A stretch of DNA of 64,000 bases from Cognatitamlana sp035818475 (lineage in GTDB: Bacteria; Bacteroidota; Bacteroidia; Flavobacteriales; Flavobacteriaceae). This document shows positions 9,721 through 18,265 of the stretch, in pieces. How positions within the stretch are numbered: position 1 is the stretch's first letter; the number at the start of each line of letters is the position of its first letter. The notes below the pieces were generated by a model, which had not been told where the DNA came from, made no database searches, and was given only the letters and a program-made list of their open reading frames with translations. The position numbers were made by a program, and so were the translations under genes. The DNA is taken from assembly GCF_035818475.1 (NCBI RefSeq), contig NZ_JAYMGV010000005.1:1-64000 (forward strand), written 5' to 3'.

Positions 9721-9885
9721 AAGTAGGTAAATTTAGATTTGGTTCTGTAAAATTAACAGCCTATTTTGAAGCAATTGTTAATGAAATGTTAAAATCGATT
9801 AAAAACATGTATTTTATCGATTTTTTATGTTTTTAATCGATGAATTACAATTTCAATATCAACAATAATGTATTTCAGCGATGTT

Positions 9886-10533
9886 TTAAGGAGATAATCG
9901 ATCTATTTGCCAACTATAGTCATCTTGAAGTTGATAACGGATTCTATCATGAAGTCTATTAGGTCTACCCTGCCAAAACTCCATTTCAACAGGCTTTACA
10001 ATATACCCTCCCCAATGCAATGGCCTGGGTATGTCTTTACCTTGATACACTATTTCCAGTGCAGTCAATTTATTTTCTAAAGCCTGCCTATCTTCTACTA
10101 CTTCGCTCTGGCTAGAAACCAAGGCTCCTAATTGGCTTCCTCGTGGTCGGGATTCAAAATACCCATCACTTAAATTATCTGCAATTTTTTCTGCCTTGCC
10201 TTTGATGATGATTTGCCTTTCAGCTCCATGCCAAAAAAAAGATAAGCATACGTTCGGGTTAGCTTTAATAGCTTTTCCTTTTTCACTATTATAGTTGGTA
10301 TAAAAGATGAAACCTTCATAGGTGTACTTTTTAAGAAGCACTACCCTATTCTTAGGGTAACCGTCTAAACCAATTGTAGAAATGGTCATGGCATTGGTCT
10401 CATCTTCTGAGAAATGCTTATCAACCTCATAAAACCATTTTTGAAATAATTCTATTGGATTTTCAGGTACCTCTTTTAAAAGAAGCTCACTTTTTTCGTA
10501 TGACTTTCTATAATTGCTTAAGTCTTTTTCCAT
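9886..10533 (-). CDS. pdxH: Pyridoxamine 5'-phosphate oxidase
   Basis: The 215-residue product oxidises pyridoxamine or pyridoxine 5'-phosphate to pyridoxal 5'-phosphate using FMN. Visible family blocks are NAMTISTIGLDGYPKNRVVLLK, FYTNYNSEKGKAI, FFWHGAERQIIIKG, SRPRGSQLGALVSSQS and the C-terminal FWQGRPNRLHDRIRY ending in IDRLSP. Length is normal. ATG at 10533 is chosen over an in-frame TTG nine bases upstream. The gene is divergent from the small ORF at 10614 and shares an 80-base promoter region with it. Confidence 0.96.
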   Translation of the reverse strand: MEKDLSNYRKSYEKSELLLKEVPENPIELFQKWFYEVDKHFSEDETNAMTISTIGLDGYPKNRVVLLKKYTYEGFIFYTNYNSEKGKAIKANPNVCLSFFWHGAERQIIIKGKAEKIADNLSDGYFESRPRGSQLGALVSSQSEVVEDRQALENKLTALEIVYQGKDIPRPLHWGGYIVKPVEMEFWQGRPNRLHDRIRYQLQDDYSWQIDRLSP

Positions 10534-10592
10534 ATAATACAAAATAACAAAATTTTATGCTTTAATACCTATAAATATGTCACTAAACATTG

Positions 10593-10600
10593 TAATTTTG
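10593..10600 (+). promoter_or_regulatory. Putative -7 box for the ORF at 10614
   Basis: TAATTTTG matches the Bacteroidota TAnnTTTG -7 element 13 bases before the ATG. No TTG -33 element sits at the usual spacing. Confidence 0.45.
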
Positions 10601-10613
10601 CACCGCTTTATTC

Positions 10614-11036
10614 ATGACTGATATGACATTTGAAAATTCAACATATAGTAAAACCTATAACTTTTATAAACTTGAAATGCCTTTTGGCAATTTTTTTTTC
10701 TGTGATAAGTTTATAATTTCTGAAATTAATGCGGAAGTACATTTTGATTGGAATAAAATTGAATTGGTACTAAAAGAAGCCATCAAATTTTATGGGTTGA
10801 ATGCAAAATTAGGATATATATCCAACAGAGTTAACTCCTACTCTGTTGATCCACAAGATTGGGCAAAAATTGCTATACAAAGTAATATGATGGCGGGGAG
10901 CTCAATAGTATACTATAACTATATGATGTATTTAAATGCTACTTTAGAAAAACGTTTTTCAGTAGTTAAAATGCATCCTTGCTTATCTTTAGATGAAGCC
11001 ATTGAGTGGATTAGTAACTTAGATGAGTTAAATTAA
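10614..11036 (+). CDS. Conserved hypothetical protein, 140 aa
   Basis: A small soluble protein without signal peptide or membrane segment. I do not recognise a function. It has alternating strand/helix character and ends with an acidic helix (LSLDEAIEWISNL), a layout loosely like STAS/SpoIIAA-type domains, but this is a weak impression. A second ATG at 10623 could be the true start. The 3' end overlaps the rnz stop codon on the opposite strand by four bases. Its place beside rnz, across from another STAS-like ORF in the pyr operon, is worth noting but does not define a role. Confidence 0.7.
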   Translation: MTDMTFENSTYSKTYNFYKLEMPFGNFFFCDKFIISEINAEVHFDWNKIELVLKEAIKFYGLNAKLGYISNRVNSYSVDPQDWAKIAIQSNMMAGSSIVYYNYMMYLNATLEKRFSVVKMHPCLSLDEAIEWISNLDELN

Positions 11037-11938
11037 AATTTAAAAGTTTTACCATCTTCTGATAGCTGTACCTCTTCAAAAACCTCCTGAGCTTCTTTTT
11101 TAAAGAGTTTTAAATCATCATATCTCGTTGAATAATGTCCCAATAACAATTTACCTGCATTTGCTTTTTTTGCAATTTTAGCAGCTTCTTTTGCTGTAGA
11201 GTGCTTTGTCTTTGCTGCTAAATGTGCGTGCTTTTCCAAAAAGGTAGACTCATGATATAGTACATCAACATCCTTTATGATTGGTATTATATCCTCCTTA
11301 TACATAGTATCACTACAAAATGCATAACTTTTTGGAGTCGATCCAGTTGTGGTTACAGTCTCATTCTTTATGATTTTACCTTCCTCATTTTCAACATCAA
11401 AGCCTTGTGTTAGTTTTCTATAGTAGGCCTTATCTATATTTGCTGCTTCAGCAGCATCAACATCTAACTTTCTAAGTCCTGGCTTTTCTTTAAATAAAAA
11501 ACCATTGGTATAAACTCTGTGATTTAAAGGGATAGTACGTACTTCAACCTTATCATCTTCAAATATCAATTCTGATTTTTTAGAAGTCAGCTCATGAAAA
11601 TATAGTTTATAGTTGGTCCAGGAATCTGCCAGTTTCATTTGAAGTGTCACCACTTCCTTAATACCTTTAGGCCCATAAATATGTAAATCTGTCTCTCTTG
11701 TAAGCAATCTAAACGTAGAAATTAAACCTACCAGGCCAAAAAAATGATCACCGTGTAAATGTGATATAAAGACATGTTTTATTCTATTAAACTTAACTTT
11801 ATGCTTTCGTAACTGCACTTGGGTTCCTTCGCCACAATCAATTAAAAACATATGATTATTTATCTCCAGTACCTGAGATGTCGTATTATTTAAAGCTCTG
11901 GGGGTTGCACTATAACAGCCTAATATGGTTAATTTCAT
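11033..11938 (-). CDS. rnz: Ribonuclease Z (tRNA 3' processing endonuclease)
   Basis: The 301-residue metallo-beta-lactamase-fold nuclease trims tRNA 3' trailers. The zinc motif HLHGDH is at 60-65, preceded by FLIDCGEGTQVQLRK (the tRNase Z signature). Further ligands are in FCSDTMYKE, YHESTFLE and GHYSTRY near the C terminus. Length fits the short bacterial form. It is downstream of pyrR-pyrB-ORF110 on the same strand with a 56-base gap, so co-transcription is plausible. Confidence 0.96.
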   Translation of the reverse strand: MKLTILGCYSATPRALNNTTSQVLEINNHMFLIDCGEGTQVQLRKHKVKFNRIKHVFISHLHGDHFFGLVGLISTFRLLTRETDLHIYGPKGIKEVVTLQMKLADSWTNYKLYFHELTSKKSELIFEDDKVEVRTIPLNHRVYTNGFLFKEKPGLRKLDVDAAEAANIDKAYYRKLTQGFDVENEEGKIIKNETVTTTGSTPKSYAFCSDTMYKEDIIPIIKDVDVLYHESTFLEKHAHLAAKTKHSTAKEAAKIAKKANAGKLLLGHYSTRYDDLKLFKKEAQEVFEEVQLSEDGKTFKF

Positions 11939-11994
11939 TATTGGAGTAAGTCCTATGTGGTTGATATTATTTAACTACAAACAAAATCATTGGT

Positions 11995-12327
11995 TTAGAA
12001 GCCTAAATCACGCTCCATATCTTCCATTTCAATAATATCATAAGCCTCTTGAAGTGTAGGAACAACAACAATATCATCTGAAATACTATTCAGATCAACT
12101 TTATCTGATACCAAAACAAAAGAATTTTTTGCTCTTCTATGCATGTTCGACAATTCTAAAAACTCATCAATGTCATTTTTACCATAAGCTTCTAAAGCAC
12201 TTAAGGATACAATAATATTGTTATTTTTAAATTTAGGATATAAAGCTTGCATTTTTTTAACCAGCTCTATAACTGTAACCTTTTCTTGAGTAATTATGGA
12301 TGTGTTACCATTTTGATCTAAAATCAT
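11995..12327 (-). CDS. Small STAS-like hypothetical protein, 110 aa
   Basis: A 110-residue soluble protein. The order of elements (NNNIIVSLSALEAYGKNDIDEF, then RAKNSFVLVSD, then a C-terminal helix) is reminiscent of a STAS/SpoIIAA fold, but no phosphorylatable Ser motif is clear. Its start lies 3 bases after the pyrB stop, so it is almost certainly translationally coupled to pyrB. rnz follows. Function unknown. An anti-sigma-antagonist role would be speculation from fold impression only. Confidence 0.75.
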   Translation of the reverse strand: MILDQNGNTSIITQEKVTVIELVKKMQALYPKFKNNNIIVSLSALEAYGKNDIDEFLELSNMHRRAKNSFVLVSDKVDLNSISDDIVVVPTLQEAYDIIEMEDMERDLGF

Positions 12328-12330
12328 AAT

Positions 12331-13260
12331 CTACTGTTTTATTTTTGATGCTAGTAAATAAATAACGGCCATTCTTATAGCTACACCATTTTGAACCTGG
12401 TCCAGTATAATGGATTGTTTTGAATCTGCTACATCACTGGTAATCTCAACACCCCTGTTTATTGGGCCGGGATGCATAATGGTAATCTCTTTATCTAAGG
12501 AATCCAGCAAATCTTTATTAACACCAAACTGTTGTGTATACTCTCTGGTGGAGGGAAAATAACTAATACTCATACGTTCATTTTGCACTCGAAGCATGTT
12601 TGCTACATCACACCAATTCAATGCTTTACGTAAATTTGTTTCAACTTTTACTCCAAGCTCATTGATATACTTTGGAATTAATGTTTTTGGACCGCAAACC
12701 ATCACTTGAGCCCCCTGGAGCTGTAAAGCAAAAATATTTGAAAGTGCTACTCTGCTATGCAAAATGTCTCCAACAATAACCACTTTTTTTCCATTAACAT
12801 CTCCCAACTTTTCCCGTATTGAATAAGAATCCAACAAAGCTTGTGTTGGGTGTTCATGGGCCCCGTCTCCGGCATTTACAATACTGGCATTTACATGTTT
12901 TGATAAAAACACGCCTGCACCGGGATTTGGATGACGCATTACTACCATATCTACTTTCATAGATAGAATATTGTTTACCGTATCAATTAAGGTCTCTCCT
13001 TTTTTTACAGACGATTGCGCAGATGAAAAGTTAATAACGTCAGCAGATAAGCGCTTTTCTGCCAGTTCAAATGATAATTTTGTTCGGGTTGAATTTTCAA
13101 AAAATAGATTGGCTATGGTAATATCTCTAAGGGAAGGCACTTTTTTTATAGGTCTGTTAATCACTTCTTTAAAATGATCAGCAGTTTCAAAAATAAGTTG
13201 GATATCCTTTTTGCTAAGATATTTTATTCCTAATAAGTGATTGACACTTAATTCGCTCAT
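12331..13260 (-). CDS. pyrB: Aspartate carbamoyltransferase catalytic subunit
   Basis: The 309-residue enzyme makes N-carbamoyl-aspartate from carbamoyl phosphate and aspartate, the first committed step of pyrimidine synthesis. The carbamoyl-phosphate loop FENSTRTKLSF is at about 54-64 and HPTQALLD at 136-143. The usual second Arg in STRTR is Lys here. HPGPINRGVEI near the C terminus matches the family. It is second in the pyrR-pyrB unit, 79 bases after pyrR. No pyrI regulatory subunit is adjacent. Confidence 0.97.
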   Translation of the reverse strand: MSELSVNHLLGIKYLSKKDIQLIFETADHFKEVINRPIKKVPSLRDITIANLFFENSTRTKLSFELAEKRLSADVINFSSAQSSVKKGETLIDTVNNILSMKVDMVVMRHPNPGAGVFLSKHVNASIVNAGDGAHEHPTQALLDSYSIREKLGDVNGKKVVIVGDILHSRVALSNIFALQLQGAQVMVCGPKTLIPKYINELGVKVETNLRKALNWCDVANMLRVQNERMSISYFPSTREYTQQFGVNKDLLDSLDKEITIMHPGPINRGVEITSDVADSKQSIILDQVQNGVAIRMAVIYLLASKIKQ

Positions 13261-13339
13261 TTATTTCAGTATTCAGTCGCAGTTAGCGGTTAAACTTTAT
13301 ATTAAATTTTACTCAGGCTTCACAGCTTCAAACTCTCCC

Positions 13340-13879
13340 CTATTTTTCAATTAGATAGACAGAATCTTCATCATCAAACTCTTTCCAGTTTACCTTTACT
13401 TTTTCATTATTTATAACATCAACCTGTCTTCCTCTATAATCCGGCTGAATTGGTAAATGCCTGCTAAAACGTCTATCTATTAAGGTTAATAGCTCTATTT
13501 CATTTGGTCTTCCAAAAGACTGAATTGCTGTTAGAGCTGCTCTAATACTTCTTCCTGTATATAGTACATCATCAACAAACACAATGTTCTTATCTTCAAC
13601 CAGAAAGTCTATTTTAGTAGTATTTGCTTCTAAGGGCTTTCCGCTTCTTCTAAAATCATCTCTAAAAAAAGTGATATCTAAGTGTCCTAATTGAATGTTC
13701 TTAACACCATAATCTTCTCTCAAAATTTTAGCTAACCTATTTGCTAAAAAAACACCTCGTGGCTGTAAACCAATAAGTACTGTATTAGAAAAATTGTTGT
13801 GTTTTTCAATGAGTTGACAAGCCAATCGATGAAGAATGATGTTTACCTCTTTTTCGTTAAGTAAAACTTTTTGACTCAT
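13340..13879 (-). CDS. pyrR: PyrR, pyrimidine operon regulator / uracil phosphoribosyltransferase family
   Basis: A 179-residue type I phosphoribosyltransferase with the PRPP-binding loop NIVFVDDVLYTGR at 98-110. The N-terminal block LIGLQPRGVFLANRL and the HLDITFFRDDF segment are typical of PyrR rather than Upp. PyrR senses UMP/UTP and, in Firmicutes, attenuates pyr transcription through RNA. Whether it binds RNA in this phylum is not shown by the sequence. First gene of the pyrR-pyrB-ORF110(-rnz) unit, with a promoter and a short hairpin directly upstream. Confidence 0.94.
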   Translation of the reverse strand: MSQKVLLNEKEVNIILHRLACQLIEKHNNFSNTVLIGLQPRGVFLANRLAKILREDYGVKNIQLGHLDITFFRDDFRRSGKPLEANTTKIDFLVEDKNIVFVDDVLYTGRSIRAALTAIQSFGRPNEIELLTLIDRRFSRHLPIQPDYRGRQVDVINNEKVKVNWKEFDDEDSVYLIEK

Positions 13880-13884
13880 ATACT

Positions 13885-13902
13885 ATCCAAACGTATTTGG
13901 AT
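13885..13902 (-). promoter_or_regulatory. UACG-loop hairpin in the pyrR leader
   Basis: On the minus strand ATCCAAA-TACG-TTTGGAT forms a perfect 7-bp stem with a UNCG-type tetraloop. It ends 5 bases before the pyrR ATG and begins a few bases after the predicted transcription start. It could mask the ribosome site. It does not resemble the known PyrR-binding loop. Confidence 0.45.
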
Positions 13903-13914
13903 TACAAAGGTAAT

Positions 13915-13922
13915 GCAAAAAT
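13915..13922 (-). promoter_or_regulatory. Putative pyrR promoter -7 box
   Basis: TACCTTTG on the minus strand matches TAnnTTTG, about 36 bases before the pyrR ATG. No TTG at the usual -33 spacing. Confidence 0.55.
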
Positions 13923-14013
13923 TTAGAAGTAAAAACCATTACTACCAATCTTTATCTCAACACACCTTTATCTAACCTGGTCATGCATTATGCCTACTCA
14001 ATATAGATTTCTT

Positions 14014-15006
14014 CTATTCAAAAATAGAATTGATATATGTCCTAATCTCAGGAGATCTCATCATCCCGGTAAAATCATGAGCTATACCTTCAACCGTAAT
14101 GAGTTCGTGGTTATTATCAGGTACCTTAAACTGCATATATTGATAAGCTTTAGTAGACTTATCTAAACTTGTAGACCCCAAATAATCAGCCTCACAACTT
14201 GGATCTGTTATATTAAAATCCCGTGTTCCAACACAGTATGTAAGGTTTCTATATGGAAATGTTTCATTGATATACTCTGCAGTAATATCCGGTCTGTATT
14301 CGTTTAATTCAATATTATTCAACCCATAATTCCAAGTATTGTAATCCGGGCATGTGCTTAAATCCGGTGGAATAATAAACGAATTGATCTCTTCATTCCA
14401 CCGTTCAGGTCCAATATATAACAGGGATGCCGGATTCATAGGAAGATAATTTACATCTCTTGATATCAATTCCGGTAAATCCGTTAAGACAGCATACCTA
14501 AATACGGCTTGAGCTCCTGCCGAATGCCCGGTTAAAATAATATTTTCTATGGATGGGTATTTTGAGATGATTTGACTTATTAAAGCATCAAATACAGCAT
14601 AAGAACTCACTTTTGGCACACCATTGTATGATTCTCTACCATCTTTCCAGTTATATTTACCCCAGCGGTAATTCCTGCTAATATTTTCTGTCCGAAACTG
14701 GGGAGCAACTACAATGGTATTTCCCAATTTATTTGCTAGTCTCACGCCATCTAATGCTATTTTATAATGCCGTTCTCCGTCCAGTGCGCCTCCATGTGAA
14801 ACAAACAGTAAATTCTTATAATGTGTTAAACCTTCCGGGTTATCAAGATTTGCATTACAGAAAACGTTAAATCCAAGTTCACTTTCGGGGTAAACAGTTA
14901 TACGCTGATAAACCGATGGATCGTTTTCTAACGAGTCACTACAGCTTAAGGCACATAATACAAGTGATAGTGCAAATATAAATTGATATTGAACTGTGTT
15001 TTTCAT
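14014..15006 (-). CDS. Alpha/beta-hydrolase-fold lipoprotein
   Basis: This 330-residue protein has a lipoprotein-type signal (Cys about 22, CALSCSD). The hydrolase fold shows an HGG oxyanion stretch (71-73), the nucleophile elbow TGHSAGAQ with Ser162, a late acid candidate in VGTRDFNITD and a C-terminal His in EGIAHDFTGM. A secreted esterase or peptidase is the likely class; the substrate is unknown. ATG at 15006 is preferred over an in-frame TTG 12 bases upstream because it gives a compact signal peptide. Last gene of the porin-LTD-hydrolase operon; the gap to the LTD gene is only about 19 bases. Confidence 0.82.
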   Translation of the reverse strand: MKNTVQYQFIFALSLVLCALSCSDSLENDPSVYQRITVYPESELGFNVFCNANLDNPEGLTHYKNLLFVSHGGALDGERHYKIALDGVRLANKLGNTIVVAPQFRTENISRNYRWGKYNWKDGRESYNGVPKVSSYAVFDALISQIISKYPSIENIILTGHSAGAQAVFRYAVLTDLPELISRDVNYLPMNPASLLYIGPERWNEEINSFIIPPDLSTCPDYNTWNYGLNNIELNEYRPDITAEYINETFPYRNLTYCVGTRDFNITDPSCEADYLGSTSLDKSTKAYQYMQFKVPDNNHELITVEGIAHDFTGMMRSPEIRTYINSIFE

Positions 15007-15025
15007 TATTCCCGGCAATTAAGTT

Positions 15026-16909
15026 CTAGGGCAAAGTATAACTTCCTAAATTATCATAATAACTCTTTTCTCTTACAATCCATTCTGAATTTAAAGCATC
15101 TGTTCCTGCTGACATATCCCAATCTGTATTGGGATCTTTAGTAGCCCACTTCCTAAGTAAAACATGATCTCTTGAACCCTCCCTGACATCAGCAACATCC
15201 CAAGCGTCTCCGGGATCATTTGCAGCATCATATGGTTCTCCGTATTGATCAATAACAACAAAGCTTCCACTTACATTTTTAACCAAACCAATGGCATCAT
15301 CCCCATTAGCTGTTAAAGCTTCCCATGTAAAATCAGATGCAACGATTATGCCTGGATCTGTGTTTTCTCTAACTATTATAATCACTTCTCCATGATTTAG
15401 GTTACCTGAAAAAGTTAACTGAGAGGATTCATCCCATACCCCTGAATTACCATTAGAGGCATATTGTAGGCCGTAATTTGAGAGATCTACGGCCACTCCT
15501 GTACCGTTATAAACTTCTACATAAGTATTCCTAAAACCGCCTTCTTCTGATACACTGGTTACACGGACTTCTGAAATAATCAAATCTGTGGTTTCTGGCG
15601 GACCGTCTCCACCGGGGTCTTCCGGTATAAAATCATCATCATCTGTTGTGAATATGCCTAAATTATCAAAATAGCTATTTTCTTTTACAATCCATTCTGA
15701 GTTTAGAACTGTTGTTCCTGCTCCAATAAGCCAATTGGTGTTAGGGTTTTCTACGCCTCTTTTTCTCAGTAGCACAAAATCTTTTGAAGCATCAGTAATT
15801 CCGGCAATATCCCAGGCTCCACCCGGATCATTGGTGTCATAGGGCTCACCATATTGGTCAATAACAACAAAATCTCCTGCGATATTCTTTACAAGCCCAA
15901 TGGCATCATCTCCATTAGCTTTTAAATCAGACCAAATATAATCGGGAGAAACAATAATGTCCGGGTCTGTACCTTCTCTTGCAATAACAATCACCTCACC
16001 ATGATCTAAAATACCATCAAATGTTAACTGCGAAGCTTCATCCCAAACACCTCCATTCCCGTTAGAAGCATATTGAACACCATAAGCAGAAAGGTCTACA
16101 GCTTCTCCTGTACCGTTATAAATCTCAACATATGTATTTCTAAAATCACCGTCTTCTGCTCTACTGGTAACTCTAACCTCAGAAATAATAAGATCATTGG
16201 TTATTGGTGGAATAGACTCTATATCCTCTGGTGCAAACGGTACTTCATCCCTGGTATAGGTTCCTAAATTTGAATAGTCATCAAAATCCTTAACAATCCA
16301 TTCAGAATTTATATCTGTTGTTCCTGCACCCATAGGCCAGTTTGTATTTGGCGAATCAACCAATCGCTTTCTTAGCACCACATAATCTTTAGAAGCATTG
16401 GTGATTCCGGCTATATCCCAGGCCCCTCCAGCTGGTGGATTGATATAAGGTTCACCAAATTGATCAATAACCCTAAATGTACCACTTATGTTTTTAACAA
16501 GACCTATTGCATCATCCCCATTAGCTTTTAAATCTTCCCATACATAATCCGGATTAAAAATGATATCCGGATCAGTTCCTTCTCGGGCAATGATTATTAC
16601 TGCTCCCGGTTCTAATTCACCTGAAAAAGTAATTTGAGTGGATTCCCGCCATTCCCCATTATTTCCATTGGAGGCGTACTGCAAACCATAATTAGACAAG
16701 TCAACGGTGTTTGGTGTGCCGTTGTAAACTTCCACATACGTGTTTCTATAATCACCATCTTCAGACCTACTTGTTATTCTTACTTCTGAAATGATTAGAT
16801 CATTGGTCTCTGGTGGCACTCCAATGTCTTCGCCTGGACCTACTAACTTAGTTTCACAACTCCAGAACAGGGTTATAATTAACAACAAGACTATATGTAA
16901 CACTTTCAT
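15026..16909 (-). CDS. Surface lipoprotein with three lamin-tail-domain modules
   Basis: A 627-residue lipoprotein (Cys about 18, LFWSCE). After the signal come three tandem modules at about 37-220, 239-421 and 442-627. Each opens with DLIISEVRxTS, then YVExYNGTxxxVDLSxYG and QYASNG (a lamin-tail-domain signature). Each continues with ANGDDAIGLVKN, DQxGEPY, WDxA and NSEWIV. This extension is familiar from bacterial secreted LTD proteins, many of them nucleases or phosphatases, but no catalytic domain is present here. A display or substrate-binding role is inferred. The start lies 3 bases after the porin stop, so the two are tightly coupled. Confidence 0.85.
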   Translation of the reverse strand: MKVLHIVLLLIITLFWSCETKLVGPGEDIGVPPETNDLIISEVRITSRSEDGDYRNTYVEVYNGTPNTVDLSNYGLQYASNGNNGEWRESTQITFSGELEPGAVIIIAREGTDPDIIFNPDYVWEDLKANGDDAIGLVKNISGTFRVIDQFGEPYINPPAGGAWDIAGITNASKDYVVLRKRLVDSPNTNWPMGAGTTDINSEWIVKDFDDYSNLGTYTRDEVPFAPEDIESIPPITNDLIISEVRVTSRAEDGDFRNTYVEIYNGTGEAVDLSAYGVQYASNGNGGVWDEASQLTFDGILDHGEVIVIAREGTDPDIIVSPDYIWSDLKANGDDAIGLVKNIAGDFVVIDQYGEPYDTNDPGGAWDIAGITDASKDFVLLRKRGVENPNTNWLIGAGTTVLNSEWIVKENSYFDNLGIFTTDDDDFIPEDPGGDGPPETTDLIISEVRVTSVSEEGGFRNTYVEVYNGTGVAVDLSNYGLQYASNGNSGVWDESSQLTFSGNLNHGEVIIIVRENTDPGIIVASDFTWEALTANGDDAIGLVKNVSGSFVVIDQYGEPYDAANDPGDAWDVADVREGSRDHVLLRKWATKDPNTDWDMSAGTDALNSEWIVREKSYYDNLGSYTLP

Positions 16910-16912
16910 CTT

Positions 16913-18139
16913 CTAGAAATTTAATTGGGTCATTAATATCAATTGATAACCATCAATGGTTTCATTTTCTACCAGATCTTTTCTATTAAAGTACGCTCCT
17001 TCAAATTGTATCTTAAACTGCTTGTTCTTACTAAATCTAGAAACAGCCAGAGAACTTTTATGCTGTTCTTGTAAAATTGAAGTAGCTTCTTTAAACTCTG
17101 GCTGAACGAATGTTGAACGTATATCAACGGATATATTATTCTTAAAAAAATACCCAAGTTGTAAGTTTATAGCTTCTCCCAAAGCATAATAATTGAAAAT
17201 ATTCTCAGGGCTAATGAGTTCCCTATCTTCATTAGTTAATTGAACATTAGCATGCGCTCGGGTTGATGCATATTCTGTCAGAAAAGATAGCCCTCTCCAT
17301 TTAAACAATACGTCCAGATAAAGCTGATCCAGATTAGCATTTTTTAAACTCCTGTTTAAGTCATAAAAAGTAATATCTCCAATTTGTTCACCAACAGCAT
17401 CAGAGGCTTGAAAATTTCTACTTACACTGGCTCCAATAGCTAACTTAGGTGTGCTTTCCCTATGTATATCATGAATGGTTCTATGCTCTTTTTCAGAGAA
17501 CTTACCAAAGGGAAATACATTAATGCGGGCAGCGTATTTTAATCCGCCAAATAGCGTATCATTAGTCCGTTCAAAATTATTACGCCCGTTACCCGACGTA
17601 ACGGATAGCACAGGTTGAATATACCATTGATTGATTGAGAATTCGGGTTCAATAAAGACTCCAAACTCACGTCCGGATCGGGAAAAAGCACTGCTCAATA
17701 AACTTCTGTTAAGATAAGTGATATTCCTTTCATCCAGATTCATTTCCAGGTTATTCACTTTATTATGCTTTTGTCCGGCATAAATATTGAATTTACCAAA
17801 ATGAACTCCAAAATAAGCATCCAATAGAATGGAATCATTTACAAAATCAAGATTTACATGGATGCTTAATTTCTCTTTTAATGAACGTCCAGAGAAATTC
17901 AATCGTGCCCTTTTTAAAGACATTCTATTAAATGCCCGTTCTTCTATTTCTTTCGTTGTAGAAGCATAAGGTTGGATGAACCCATTAAACCTTAATTCGG
18001 TATCGTTTAAATCAATCTTTAAACCGTCTTGTGCAGAATACGACAGATTTGAATTGCTTGAAATAGAATCTGTTACAGATTGTGCTGTAATTACATTACA
18101 CCCAAACAGCAATATCATAATTATACTGATTCGAGACAT
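16913..18139 (-). CDS. Porin of the phosphate-selective OprO/OprP type
   Basis: A 408-residue outer-membrane barrel with signal peptide (1-19, then Gln). FNGFIQPYASTT, the RMSLKRARLNFSGRSL block and many amphipathic strands fit the OprO/OprP-like family; the last strand ends LILMTQLNF. In this phylum such annotation does not prove phosphate selectivity. First gene of a three-gene operon behind a phylum-type promoter at 18170. It is followed by the LTD lipoprotein 3 bases later. The set suggests uptake coupled to surface binding and hydrolysis of a ligand; this is inference. Confidence 0.85.
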   Translation of the reverse strand: MSRISIIMILLFGCNVITAQSVTDSISSNSNLSYSAQDGLKIDLNDTELRFNGFIQPYASTTKEIEERAFNRMSLKRARLNFSGRSLKEKLSIHVNLDFVNDSILLDAYFGVHFGKFNIYAGQKHNKVNNLEMNLDERNITYLNRSLLSSAFSRSGREFGVFIEPEFSINQWYIQPVLSVTSGNGRNNFERTNDTLFGGLKYAARINVFPFGKFSEKEHRTIHDIHRESTPKLAIGASVSRNFQASDAVGEQIGDITFYDLNRSLKNANLDQLYLDVLFKWRGLSFLTEYASTRAHANVQLTNEDRELISPENIFNYYALGEAINLQLGYFFKNNISVDIRSTFVQPEFKEATSILQEQHKSSLAVSRFSKNKQFKIQFEGAYFNRKDLVENETIDGYQLILMTQLNF

Positions 18140-18169
18140 AAATACTATTTAATAAAGATTAGATCATAT

Positions 18170-18197
18170 CAAAGATACAGGAATTTTGATATACCAA
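18170..18197 (-). promoter_or_regulatory. Promoter of the porin-LTD-hydrolase operon
   Basis: On the minus strand TTG (18195-18197) is followed after 17 bases by TATCTTTG (18170-18177). The predicted start is about 25 bases before the porin ATG. The spacing is two shorter than the usual 19. Confidence 0.6.
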
Positions 18198-18210
18198 TCA
18201 ACCATCCAGA

Positions 18211-18240
18211 AATAAAAAGCCTCCCCAAAAAGGGAGGCTT
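18211..18240 (-). terminator. rpsA terminator
   Basis: AAGCCTCCC and its complement form a strong GC stem (18217-18240), followed on the minus strand by a T-rich run. It lies 25 bases after the rpsA stop and just upstream of the porin promoter. Confidence 0.8.
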
Positions 18241-18265
18241 CAATGTTATAAATTGTAGGGAAATA

